Assembly: GCA_945947905.1 (NCBI GenBank)
Contig: CAMEZO010000004.1
Location: 1-56,655 of the forward strand
Direction: 5' to 3'
Length of the DNA stretch: 56,655 bases
Source of the DNA: an uncultured bacterium
Lineage (GTDB): Bacteria > Verrucomicrobiota > Verrucomicrobiia > Verrucomicrobiales > Akkermansiaceae
The notes below the pieces were generated by a model. The model had not been told where the DNA came from, did no database searches, and was given only the letters and a program-made list of their open reading frames with translations. A program made the translations under genes and the position numbers. This document shows positions 1 through 7,643 of this stretch, one piece after another; the first letter of the stretch is position 1, and every line of letters begins with the position of its first letter.

Positions 1-1286
1 CGGCGCTCCTTCCCGCGACAACAGTTGAGGGACATCTTGCTCTGTGGGACAAGGCCATCGCGGAGAATGTCTTTGTAGTGTGCAAGACCAAAATGGCAAA
101 GTCCATCACACGACGTACCTTGATGGGCTTCCGCACGGGTCGCACTCACCTTTGGGCTGCCGACAATTTACTCGATCGGGTCAGGAAACCCGATGAATTC
201 CGTCAAGATATACGAAAGTTAATAGGAAATAATATGAAAATCAATGCTGTCGTGGGCAATCCGCCCTACCAAGAGGAGGGTAACAACACCCGAAAAGCCC
301 CAATTTACCACCTGTTCTACGATGTGGCATTTGCCTTATCAAAAAAGGTATCGCTTATCACTCCCGGTCGTTTCCTCTTCCGTGCCGGGCAGACACCTAA
401 GGAGTGGATGGAGAGAATCCTGAGCGACCCCCATTTCAAGGTCGTCAGCTACTTCCAGAAATCAGTCGAGGTTTTTCCCAGCGTTGATATCAAGGGTGGT
501 GTCGCCATCGGCTACCGTGACGCAGAAAAGAAGCTCGGCCCCGTGGGCTTCTTCTCGAACTTCCAAGAACTGAGTAGCATCATGAAAAAAGTGAGCTCCC
601 ACCCACACTTTACTCAAGGGGAATTTGCTGCACTTGTGTCCTCCCAAGGGCTTTATAGATTTACCCCCTTGGCTTTCGAGCACTTCCCTATTGAGAAGGT
701 GCAAGGCAAAGGAACAGGAGCCAAGATCATTTCCAGCACTTTTGAACGCTTGGACAAACTCTTTACCGTACAGAAGCCTACCGGTGAAACACACGAGGGA
801 AGTATCATACAACTTTTAGGAAGAACAAAATCAGACGGAAGATGCTATCGCTGGGTAAAAGCTGATTATATTGAGCCTAATGAGTATCTAGCAACATATA
901 ACGTGTTCGTTCCGGAAGCAAATGGATCAGGAGCCATTGGGGAGGTTTTAAGCTCGCCGTTAATCGGCTCGCCGTTAATCGGCTCGCCGTTAATCGGCCA
1001 CACGGATACCTTCATGAGCATAGGTAAATTCAAGACCCTGAGAGAGGCAGAGAACTGCCTCAAATATGTACGGAGCAAGTTTGCCCGCACCATGCTCGGA
1101 ACTCTCAAGGCCACTCAGCATAATCCCCGCGACACTTGGGCCAATGTCCCGATGCAGGACTTTACAGAACAAAGCGACATAGATTGGAGCACAGACATAG
1201 CAACGATCGACCGACAGCTCTACGACAAATACGGGCTGAGCGAAGCCGAGCGGCGTTTCATCGAGGAGAAAGTTACGCCCATGTAA
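1..1286 (+). CDS. Eco57I-like type IIG restriction/methyltransferase, C-terminal part (5' truncated by window)
   Basis: The reading frame is open from base 3, so the true start lies left of the window; the first ATG inside is not trusted. An adenine-methyltransferase motif IV, NPPYQ, is encoded near base 258, followed by the LITPGRFLFRAG segment typical of Eco57I-type enzymes in which methylase, target recognition and often nuclease share one chain. The part after NPPY should be the catalytic remainder plus the target-recognition region. The C-terminus (YDKYGLSEAERRFIEEKV) is a usual ending for this family. Near residue 295 of the visible part the protein carries three tandem copies of Ser-Pro-Leu-Ile-Gly, encoded by a 15-bp repeat. 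Whether an endonuclease domain exists cannot be seen here. Confidence 0.8.
   Translation, partial: ALLPATTVEGHLALWDKAIAENVFVVCKTKMAKSITRRTLMGFRTGRTHLWAADNLLDRVRKPDEFRQDIRKLIGNNMKINAVVGNPPYQEEGNNTRKAPIYHLFYDVAFALSKKVSLITPGRFLFRAGQTPKEWMERILSDPHFKVVSYFQKSVEVFPSVDIKGGVAIGYRDAEKKLGPVGFFSNFQELSSIMKKVSSHPHFTQGEFAALVSSQGLYRFTPLAFEHFPIEKVQGKGTGAKIISSTFERLDKLFTVQKPTGETHEGSIIQLLGRTKSDGRCYRWVKADYIEPNEYLATYNVFVPEANGSGAIGEVLSSPLIGSPLIGSPLIGHTDTFMSIGKFKTLREAENCLKYVRSKFARTMLGTLKATQHNPRDTWANVPMQDFTEQSDIDWSTDIATIDRQLYDKYGLSEAERRFIEEKVTPM
953..997 (+). repeat. 15-bp tandem repeat x3 inside the type IIG gene
   Basis: Three perfect copies of CTCGCCGTTAATCGG stand head to tail at 953-967, 968-982 and 983-997. 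The unit is a multiple of three, so copy-number change would add or remove SPLIG peptides without shifting the frame. Confidence 0.95.
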
Positions 1287-1331
1287 CCCCCCCCTTGGAG
1301 AACGTGCATTAGAGCGAGGCAGGAAAAAGCC

Positions 1332-1360
1332 TTGCGAAGGGGAGCGTTGTGCGCTACAAT
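1332..1360 (+). promoter_or_regulatory. promoter of the MauE-like gene
   Basis: TTGCGA (1332-1337), 17-bp spacer, TACAAT (1355-1360). The ATG at 1367 follows after 6 nt, so transcription should start at or next to the start codon. This rules out the earlier in-frame start at 1349. Confidence 0.65.
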
Positions 1361-1366
1361 AGGCGC

Positions 1367-1843
1367 ATGAAAGAGATCCCCGCCATTGTACGCAGCATGC
1401 TGTTTATTCTCCGGATTTCCATGGGGATATTCTTTCTGTATACGGGCATAGCGAAGGTGACGGATCTGGGCACGACGGCGGAGTTTCTGACGCGCAGCAA
1501 CATTCTGCCGGAGTTCTTCTCCATGCCCTTGGCGTGTACCGGGGTAGCGATGGAAATCATCGTGGCGGTCTGCCTGATTTTTCGCCTGGAGTACCGCGGG
1601 TCGACGGTCTGGGCCGTCATCATGACCTCTGTCTTCGTTATTCTCTATATTCAGGCCTGGGCGCGGGGGCTGTCGCTGTCCTGCAACTGCTTCGGGGCGG
1701 AGCACGATGTGATCAACTACCCGCAGGACATCACCATCCGCATCCTCATACTCGGCGCGATGCTGCTGCTGCTCTGGGACTCCCGGCACCGCGCCCCCCT
1801 GCCCCATGCCTCCCGCAACTTCGACTTCTCCGAGGTCGAGTAA
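1367..1843 (+). CDS. MauE/DoxX-family membrane protein
   Basis: A protein of 158 residues with about four hydrophobic helices. The segment LYTGIAKVTD near residue 20 resembles the first helix of DoxX/MauE proteins, and CNCFG near residue 110 matches the CxCFG motif of MauE. That family supports disulfide or electron-transfer chemistry at the membrane, originally in methylamine dehydrogenase maturation. No methylamine genes are nearby, so the substrate is unknown and a general thiol-redox role is only inferred. The start at 1367 is fixed by the promoter at 1332-1360. The next gene, on the same strand, is a secreted peptidase 86 nt downstream. Confidence 0.75.
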   Translation: MKEIPAIVRSMLFILRISMGIFFLYTGIAKVTDLGTTAEFLTRSNILPEFFSMPLACTGVAMEIIVAVCLIFRLEYRGSTVWAVIMTSVFVILYIQAWARGLSLSCNCFGAEHDVINYPQDITIRILILGAMLLLLWDSRHRAPLPHASRNFDFSEVE

Positions 1844-1929
1844 AACGGCCCCTTTCTGCGTCATCGGCGGGCCCGGGGGCAGATTGAATGAAAGAATCGG
1901 GCGCGGGCGCGCGTAGGAAAGGGTAGCAT

Positions 1930-4131
1930 ATGAAAACCAAGAAGCTACTGATAGCAATGGCATGCGGACTGGCCATGATGCCGGCCCTGCAGGCCGAGGA
2001 AGCAGCAGCGGGTGCGCCGGCACAGGTGCAGCAGCATCCGTATTTGAGCGATGCCCTGTACCCCGCTTGGTCACAGTTGACCCCGGAGCGCGGTGTGGTG
2101 GATGTACGCCTGGCCCTGGGCAAAGCGAAAGCCGCCCTGGAAGCCATCTGCCGCGTGAAACCCGAGGAAGCGACCTACGAGAACGTCTTTGCCGCCTACG
2201 AGATGATGGGCGAAGACCTGGACCGTGCGGAGAGCCTGCTGGCCCACCTCGGCTCTGTAATGGACAGCCCTGCCCTGCGCGAGGCACAGGAGACCCTGCT
2301 GCCGGAACTCACCGAGTTCAGCTCCGGCGTAACCTCCAACGAGCAGCTGTGGAACGTGGTCAAGAACGCCGCCGCCCAACCCTGGGTGAAGCAGCTGGAC
2401 GCCGAGCACCAGCGCTTTGTGCAGCAGGTGGTGGACGGATTCCGCGACAGCGGCGCCGACCTGCCCGCCGACAAGAAGGCCCGCAAGATGGAGATCCAGA
2501 AAGAGATGACCATGCTGCGGCATGACTTCTCCAAGCGAGTACTCGACTCCACCAACGCCTGGAAATGGGTAGTGACCGACAAAGCCGAGCTCGCCGGCCT
2601 GAGCGACTCCTGGCTGGAGCGCGCCGCCGGGGCCGCCCTGGCCGCAGGCTACGGCAGCAAAGAGAACCCGCAGTGGCTTATCACCCTGGACTTCTCCTCC
2701 TGCGGCGATGTGCTGCGCGACTGCACCGTGGAGGCCACCCGCCGCAAGGTGTGGGAAGCCCGCGACCGCATCGGCTGCGGCGGTGAAACCGACACGGCAG
2801 ACATCGTGGCCCGCATCATGGTGCTGCGCCAAGAGCTCGCCGAGCTGCTGGGCTTCGGCAACTACTGCGACCTGATGACCGCCCGCCGCATGGTGCGCAA
2901 CTCCGCCAACGCCGTGTCCTTCGTGGACGGCATGATGCAGCGCCTGAAGCCCGCCTTCGACAAAGAATGCGCCGACTTCCTGGCCTACGTCTCGCGCTGC
3001 AAAGGAGAGACCGTCACGAAGCTGAACCCCTGGGACCGCTTCTTCTACTCCCGCAAGATGGCGAAGGAACTCTACGACTTCGACCCCGAGACCCTGCGCC
3101 CCTACCTGCCCATGGAGCAGGTGATCGACGGCATGTTCCGCATCTTCTCCCACCTGTATGATGTGAGCTACACCGAGCTGCCCACCGTCTGCCTGCAACC
3201 CGGCGAGACCTGCCCCGAGGGCAAGATTGAGGTGTGGCACCCGCAGGTGAAGCTCTACAAAGTGGTGGATAACAAGACCGGCGCGCACCTCGGCTCCTTC
3301 TACACAGACCTGTATCCCCGCGCCAGCAAGCGCGCCGGTGCCTGGGTGATGAGCATGCGCTACGGTACCCCCGCCACGGCGGACAAGCCCCACGAGCCGC
3401 ACTTGGCTACCCTCTGCGGCAACCTGACCGCCCCCACGGCGGACAAGCCCGCCCTGCTGACCCACTACGATGTGGAGACCATCTTCCACGAGTTCGGGCA
3501 CATGATGCACTGCATGCTGGCCGACTCCAAGGTGCTGAGCCACATGGGCACGCACGTGGCCTGGGACTTCGTGGAGCTGCCCAGCCAGCTGAATGAGAAT
3601 TGGACCTGGGAACCCGAGGGCCTGAAGCTCATCGCCAAGCACTACCAAAGCGGCGAAGCCCTGCCCGAGGAGCTGATGCGCAAGATGCTGGCCGCCCGCT
3701 ACTTTATGCCCGCTACGGACAACATGGGGCAGCTCTGCCTGGCCAAGCTGGACCTGGAGATGCACACCAACTACGCCGCGAGCTTTGCGGGTAAGGACCT
3801 GGACGCCGCAACGAGCGAGCTGCTGCGTCCCTGGCGCATCCCGATGACCGTGGACTCCCACTCCATCATGCGCAACCTGACCCACTGCATCAACGGCGGC
3901 TATGCCGGCGGCTACTACTCCTACAAGTGGGCCGAAGTGCTGGCAGCGGACGCCTTCACACGCTTCAAGAAAGAGGGCGTGATGAATGCCGCCACCGGAG
4001 CTGACTACCGCGAGAAGGTGCTCTCCAAGGGCGACAGCAAGCCCGCAGATGAGGTCTACCGCGACTTCATGGGCCGCGACCCGAACCCGGACGCGCTGCT
4101 GCAATCGCAGGGGCTGCTGCCGGCGGAATAA
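1930..4131 (+). CDS. secreted M3-family zinc oligopeptidase
   Basis: A 733-residue metallopeptidase of the thimet oligopeptidase / oligopeptidase A / Dcp group. An N-terminal signal peptide (basic MKTKK, hydrophobic core, cleavage near ALQA-EE) sends it to the periplasm or outside, whereas OpdA itself is cytoplasmic. The zinc site HEFGH is at about residues 520-524 and the third ligand is the glutamate of FVELPSQ about 25 residues later. GGYYSYKWAEVLAAD near the C-terminus is the usual substrate-binding segment. Length fits the family (about 680) plus the signal peptide. It should trim short peptides, which fits the peptide importer encoded at 32720-38815. A convergent terminator separates it from mnmE. 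Confidence 0.9.
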   Translation: MKTKKLLIAMACGLAMMPALQAEEAAAGAPAQVQQHPYLSDALYPAWSQLTPERGVVDVRLALGKAKAALEAICRVKPEEATYENVFAAYEMMGEDLDRAESLLAHLGSVMDSPALREAQETLLPELTEFSSGVTSNEQLWNVVKNAAAQPWVKQLDAEHQRFVQQVVDGFRDSGADLPADKKARKMEIQKEMTMLRHDFSKRVLDSTNAWKWVVTDKAELAGLSDSWLERAAGAALAAGYGSKENPQWLITLDFSSCGDVLRDCTVEATRRKVWEARDRIGCGGETDTADIVARIMVLRQELAELLGFGNYCDLMTARRMVRNSANAVSFVDGMMQRLKPAFDKECADFLAYVSRCKGETVTKLNPWDRFFYSRKMAKELYDFDPETLRPYLPMEQVIDGMFRIFSHLYDVSYTELPTVCLQPGETCPEGKIEVWHPQVKLYKVVDNKTGAHLGSFYTDLYPRASKRAGAWVMSMRYGTPATADKPHEPHLATLCGNLTAPTADKPALLTHYDVETIFHEFGHMMHCMLADSKVLSHMGTHVAWDFVELPSQLNENWTWEPEGLKLIAKHYQSGEALPEELMRKMLAARYFMPATDNMGQLCLAKLDLEMHTNYAASFAGKDLDAATSELLRPWRIPMTVDSHSIMRNLTHCINGGYAGGYYSYKWAEVLAADAFTRFKKEGVMNAATGADYREKVLSKGDSKPADEVYRDFMGRDPNPDALLQSQGLLPAE

Positions 4132-4154
4132 GCCGCAGACGACTCTGACACGAA

Positions 4155-4185
4155 GGGGGCAAGGGCTGATGCGGTCCTTGCCCCC
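4155..4185. terminator. bidirectional terminator between the M3 peptidase gene and mnmE
   Basis: Perfect 10-bp stem GGGGGCAAGG (4155-4164) / CCTTGCCCCC (4176-4185) with an 11-nt loop, in the gap between two convergent genes. The following T-rich stretch is short (cccTTTTgc). Confidence 0.75.
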
Positions 4186-4197
4186 TACCCTTTTGCG

Positions 4198-5523
4198 CTA
4201 CTTGCCCAAGCAGAAGGTCGAGAACACGCGGTCCAGAATGTCCTCCGTATCCACTCGGCCGGTGATGCTGCCGAGGGCATCCAGCGCCTCGCGCAGGTCG
4301 ATGTCGATGAGGTCCGGGCTCTCCCCCGCGAACAATCCGGCCCGGGCACGGCGCAGGGCCTCGGCGGCCTGCTGCAGGGCAAAGCGGTGGCGCGTGTTGA
4401 CGGCAGCCACGGTATCGGCCTCCCCCAGGCTGCGCAGGAAGAGACTGCGGATGGCCTGCCCGAGGTCATCCCGCCCCCTACCCTGCGCGCAGGAAATGCG
4501 GATGCCGGGCTTACCCGCCCAGGCGGGGTGCTCCTCCAGGTCTGCCTTGTTGAGCACGAGCAGGCAATGCGCCCCGGGCGGCGCGGACGGCAGGGGCACC
4601 GGCGGCTGAGACACATCCGCTACCTCCAGCACCAAATCGGCGGCGGCCAAGGCGCGGCGGCTGCGCTCCATGCCGCATTGCTCCAGGCTGTCCTCGCTGT
4701 TGTGCAGCCCCGCCGTGTCGATGAGACGCAGGCAGAGCCCGCCCAGGCTGAGGGAGGCCTCGATGGTGTCCCGCGTGGTGCCGGCGCGGTCGCTGACGAT
4801 GGCGCGGTCATAGCCCAGCAGCATGTTCAGCAGGCTCGATTTGCCCACATTCGGAGCACCGACGATGACCGTGCGCACTCCCTCGCGGAGCAGACGCCCG
4901 CCCTCCGCCGTGGCCAGCAGGGCGCTCACCTGCTCCTCCGCGGCCTGCAGTTGCCCGCCCAGGCTCTCCACCGTGGCGGGGGGGATGTCCTCCTCCGGAA
5001 AGTCGATGTAGGCCGTCACATGGGCTGCGACGTCAATCAAGCCGTCCAGCGCGGCCTGCACCCTGTCGGCGATGGCCCCCTGCAGCTGGTGCTGAGCCGC
5101 GCGCAGGGCGAGGTCGCTGCCGGCGTGGATGATGTCCATGATGGCCTCCGCTTGGGTGAGGTCGAGCTTCCCGTTCTCGAAGGCGCGGCGGGAGAACTCG
5201 CCGGGCTCCGCCGGCACGGCCCCGCAGGCCAGCAGGCGCTCCAGCACACGCTCCGTGACGAGAATGCCACCGTGGCAGGAGATCTCGACCACGTCCTCGC
5301 CCGTAAAGCTGGCAGGGGCAGCAAAGTAGGTGGCCACCACCTCGTCCAGCACGCTGCCGTCCTCCGCGCGCACACGGGCAAAGGTCGCACGGCGGGGCTG
5401 CAAGGGCTTTCCGCCCAAGGCGGCGGACGCCACGTCATGGGCCTGCGGGCCGCTGAGGCGCAGGATGGCTAAGGCCCCTACTCCGTCCGGTGTCGCGCGC
5501 GCTGCAATGGTTGTTCCGTTCAT
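4198..5523 (-). CDS. mnmE: tRNA modification GTPase MnmE
   Basis: A 441-residue protein that, with MnmG, installs the (carboxymethyl)aminomethyl group at C5 of wobble uridine in tRNA. The N-terminal folate-binding domain begins TIAARATPDGVGALAILRLSG. The inserted G domain has P-loop GAPNVGKS near residue 220, DTAGL and NKAD. The C-terminus ends CLGK, matching the C-x-G-K motif with its catalytic cysteine. The start at 5523 gives the normal N-terminus and lies 7 nt after a promoter -10, so the upstream in-frame ATG at 5565 is rejected. mnmE often lies close to the replication origin, which agrees with the origin-like DNA at 7.5-11.8 kb. Confidence 0.97.
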   Translation of the reverse strand: MNGTTIAARATPDGVGALAILRLSGPQAHDVASAALGGKPLQPRRATFARVRAEDGSVLDEVVATYFAAPASFTGEDVVEISCHGGILVTERVLERLLACGAVPAEPGEFSRRAFENGKLDLTQAEAIMDIIHAGSDLALRAAQHQLQGAIADRVQAALDGLIDVAAHVTAYIDFPEEDIPPATVESLGGQLQAAEEQVSALLATAEGGRLLREGVRTVIVGAPNVGKSSLLNMLLGYDRAIVSDRAGTTRDTIEASLSLGGLCLRLIDTAGLHNSEDSLEQCGMERSRRALAAADLVLEVADVSQPPVPLPSAPPGAHCLLVLNKADLEEHPAWAGKPGIRISCAQGRGRDDLGQAIRSLFLRSLGEADTVAAVNTRHRFALQQAAEALRRARAGLFAGESPDLIDIDLREALDALGSITGRVDTEDILDRVFSTFCLGK

Positions 5524-5530
5524 TTCCCCT

Positions 5531-5559
5531 ATTGTTGCATATTCTACCCCATGTGAAAA
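5531..5559 (-). promoter_or_regulatory. mnmE promoter
   Basis: On the minus strand TTTTCA (5559-5554), 17-bp spacer, AACAAT (5536-5531), then 7 nt to the ATG at 5523. The -35 is weak. Confidence 0.5.
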
Positions 5560-5633
5560 GCGCAAATTTTGCTTTCAAAGACAAATTTTTTTACTCTTCC
5601 TGAATTTTTTTTACCTAAACACGCATTTTAGGC

Positions 5634-5661
5634 TTGACGTCGGCTTGATTTGGTGTATACT
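5634..5661 (+). promoter_or_regulatory. strong promoter of the small lipoprotein gene
   Basis: TTGACG (5634-5639), 16-bp spacer, TATACT (5656-5661), preceded by several T-runs (5586-5612) that could act as an UP-like element. It gives an mRNA leader of about 60 nt, unlike most promoters here. The leader holds a hairpin CACCAA (5674-5679) / TTGGTG (5691-5696). Confidence 0.7.
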
Positions 5662-5730
5662 TACTCGCGACCTCACCAATCTATTCCTGGTTGGTGGAAG
5701 GTCAATAACCTAAAAAGTAAGCAAGATAAT

Positions 5731-5853
5731 ATGAAGACCATCGCTATTCTCGCTCTTACGGCCGCCGCTCTGGTTTCCTGCCAGCAGCAGCAGCAGCCCC
5801 AGCCGACCACCCCGGAGCCCCAGCCGGTTGCTCCCGTCAAGGCTAAGAAGTAA
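5731..5853 (+). CDS. small glutamine/proline-rich lipoprotein (40 aa)
   Basis: A 40-residue peptide: signal sequence MKTIAILALTAAALVSC with lipobox LVSC, so the mature lipid-anchored part is only about 24 residues (QQQQQ, then PQP/PEP repeats, ending KAKK). The glutamines come from a short CAG repeat. A strong promoter upstream and a strong terminator downstream make it an independent, probably abundant transcript. Tiny proline-rich lipoproteins such as entericidins and Lpp-like spacers exist in Gram-negatives, but I recognise no specific family. The upstream in-frame ATG at 5650 lies before the promoter -10 and cannot be the start. Confidence 0.75.
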   Translation: MKTIAILALTAAALVSCQQQQQPQPTTPEPQPVAPVKAKK

Positions 5854-5889
5854 GCAAGCGAGAGGAGAGAATTCTCCTCACATTGTTTT

Positions 5890-5927
5890 AGCGCGCTTGG
5901 ATGCAAGTCCGAGCGCGCTCTTTTTTT
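5890..5927 (+). terminator. rho-independent terminator of the small lipoprotein gene
   Basis: Stem AGCGCGCT (5890-5897) / AGCGCGCT (5912-5919), extended inward by about four pairs around the loop TGCAAG, then CTTTTTTT (5920-5927). Confidence 0.9.
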
Positions 5928-5935
5928 CAAGGGTG

Positions 5936-6442
5936 ATGAGTAAGGTGCATACCATTTGGGGCTGCTCTGTGGCTCTTGCGGCACTGGGTGTGCTGTATGC
6001 AGCGGCGTACCGGCTGCACCGCCACGCACCCGTGCAGCCGGTTCCTTTCTCGCACACCACGCATGCAGACACGGCGGGTATCCCCTGCCTGCATTGTCAC
6101 ACAGATGCCGAGCGCGCCGCAGGGGCCGGCCTGCCCTCCGCGGGGAGCTGCCTGGATTGCCACCTGCATCTGCTTGCAGAGGACCCGCGCCTGCTGTCCG
6201 TGCAGGCGGCGGCCAACCCGGACCATCCTGCCTACACAGGTGAGCCTCTGCGCTGGGTGCGGACAGCCCCCCTGCCCGCTCACGTGCATTTTCACCACCG
6301 CGCTCACACGGTGCTCACGGGTCAGGATTGCGCGCGCTGCCACCCCACCCCGGGCGAGACCACCGGCTTTACCATGGATGCCTGCCTGCGGTGCCACCGG
6401 GAGGAAAAGGCTTCCACGGCCTGCACTACCTGCCACCACTGA
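5936..6442 (+). CDS. small pentahaem c-type cytochrome
   Basis: A 168-residue protein with one N-terminal signal-anchor helix (about residues 5-23) and five CxxCH haem-binding motifs in order: CLHCH, CLDCH, CARCH, CLRCH, CTTCH. FSHTTHAD and FHHRAHTV supply histidines suitable as distal ligands, as in cytochrome c3/c7-type proteins and the pentahaem ActA subunit of alternative complex III. No other complex III subunit or nitrite reductase is nearby, so the redox partner is unknown. The start at 5936 follows the upstream terminator and has AAGGGTG before it, one of the few purine-rich ribosome-binding-like sequences here. No separate promoter is obvious. Confidence 0.85.
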   Translation: MSKVHTIWGCSVALAALGVLYAAAYRLHRHAPVQPVPFSHTTHADTAGIPCLHCHTDAERAAGAGLPSAGSCLDCHLHLLAEDPRLLSVQAAANPDHPAYTGEPLRWVRTAPLPAHVHFHHRAHTVLTGQDCARCHPTPGETTGFTMDACLRCHREEKASTACTTCHH

Positions 6443-6470
6443 TTTCTATCCCCCCTGCCCTATTTTAGGC

Positions 6471-6499
6471 TTGCATCCCGGGCCGCTTTACTATATTGT
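6471..6499 (+). promoter_or_regulatory. promoter of the 6509 lipoprotein gene
   Basis: TTGCAT (6471-6476), 17-bp spacer, TATTGT (6494-6499); ATG at 6509. Confidence 0.6.
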
Positions 6500-6508
6500 A
6501 AGGGTGTG

Positions 6509-7270
6509 ATGCGCACGATACGGACACTCCTCCCGGCCTTGGCCGCCGCCTGTCTCCTTTCCCACTGCACCAACCTGCAATCCGAAACCGGCTTGTATGA
6601 CGTGCAGCTCCGACGCTCCGCCAAGGTGGATGCCTCCGGCTTTTGGCTGGAGGGCGACCCTACCCTCTACCGCAATGTTAAGAAGGGAACGGTCTACATT
6701 GCTCCGCTGGATGTGAGCCGAATCCAAGCCGACGAGCCCGAGGCCGCTGCCCTGTTGCAGGAGAAGATGGGAGAGTACATGCAGGAGAGTATCACGAATG
6801 CCTTGGCTACGATTAACAAGGAGATGAACTGCCGGTGGGCGATCACGCCCAAACCGCAGGGGGCTACCCTGTGCATCAAGCTCGCGGTCGTTTCCTTCAC
6901 CCCTCAGCATGCCGCGGCGCGTTGGCTGGGCGCAATCGGCAGTTTCTTCAGTCCCGTGCCGGGGACGGGTAACCTTGTGGAGCATCTCACGACCGGCAGG
7001 ATTGTGGTGGAAGCTACCGCGCGTGACGGCAAGACCCATAAGCTGCTGATGGCTTTCAAGGACCACAATCACCGCAATCCCCGATTCTACGAAAAGAACG
7101 CCTACACGTCTGAGGGGGTGGCCCTCACGAATCTCAAGGCCTGGGCCAACGGGATGGGGCGGCTGCTCATTGCAGGCAGTACGGCCCTGCGTAAGGGTAC
7201 CTCAGTGGAGAAAATGCTGGAGGAGGAGAGCTTCCTCCATTCCGTCGAGCGACGGGCTTTCGAGGATTAA
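6509..7270 (+). CDS. DUF3313-like lipoprotein
   Basis: A 253-residue protein with a signal sequence and lipobox LSHC near residue 19. The body (TVYIAPLDVSRI early, a central helix of the type MGEYMQESITNALA, then IVVEATARDGKT) resembles outer-membrane lipoproteins annotated as DUF3313 or similar, whose function is not established. It is monocistronic: its own promoter lies directly upstream and a 373-nt gap follows. GTG at 6506 would also be possible, but ATG at 6509 is more likely. Confidence 0.65.
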   Translation: MRTIRTLLPALAAACLLSHCTNLQSETGLYDVQLRRSAKVDASGFWLEGDPTLYRNVKKGTVYIAPLDVSRIQADEPEAAALLQEKMGEYMQESITNALATINKEMNCRWAITPKPQGATLCIKLAVVSFTPQHAAARWLGAIGSFFSPVPGTGNLVEHLTTGRIVVEATARDGKTHKLLMAFKDHNHRNPRFYEKNAYTSEGVALTNLKAWANGMGRLLIAGSTALRKGTSVEKMLEEESFLHSVERRAFED

Positions 7271-7537
7271 CCCCCTGCCCTGCCGACAAAGAGAGCCGCT
7301 GTGCCGTCCATGGAGCGAGAACTACGTCCCCGATTTTTTACTGGTGGGTGCAGAGTTCGGGTCGTCTGAGGTATCCTCGGTGGGACGGAACATCTTACCC
7401 GATACATTAGCCCCTTGTTTTACAACAACGGTCCGAGCCTTTAGTCCATAAAAGTCACGAACACAGCAGCTGACAATAGGTATACCACATTCCGCCCCGG
7501 ATGGCAAGCAAAAAAAGAGGAAAGGTCTAAAAGTTTG

Positions 7538-7562
7538 TAAGTCGTTGAGTATCAACGACTTA
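7538..7562. repeat. palindrome copy 1 (perfect 11+3+11)
   Basis: Arms TAAGTCGTTGA and TCAACGACTTA with a 3-nt centre GTA. Diverged copies lie at 11522-11546 and 11671-11695. It ends 5 bp from a parS-like site. Confidence 0.9.
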
Positions 7563-7567
7563 GGGAA

Positions 7568-7583
7568 TGTTCCACATGGAACA
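7568..7583. promoter_or_regulatory. parS-like site 1
   Basis: TGTTCCACATGGAACA, a perfect 16-bp palindrome; it differs from the classical parS pattern TGTTnCACGTGnAACA only in the central CA-TG. Confidence 0.7.
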
Positions 7584-7605
7584 TGGGCTTTCTGAACACA
7601 GAGGA

Positions 7606-7634
7606 TTGACAAAACGGGGGTATCAGGGTATAAT
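7606..7634 (+). promoter_or_regulatory. argS promoter
   Basis: Consensus TTGACA (7606-7611), 17-bp spacer, consensus TATAAT (7629-7634); ATG at 7644. Confidence 0.85.
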
Positions 7635-7643
7635 AATGACCAA

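Larger units (their letters stand above)
7271..7643. other. 373-nt intergenic region with palindrome, parS-like site and argS promoter
   Basis: No gene is seen in 7271-7530. The right part holds a perfect 25-bp palindrome (7538-7562), a parS-like 16-mer (7568-7583) and the argS promoter (7606-7634). Confidence 0.7.

Noticed and set aside
2071-4104. A 677-residue open frame antisense to the M3 peptidase
   Set aside because: Histidine/valine/glycine-rich shadow of codon bias; the plus strand encodes a complete peptidase with catalytic motifs.
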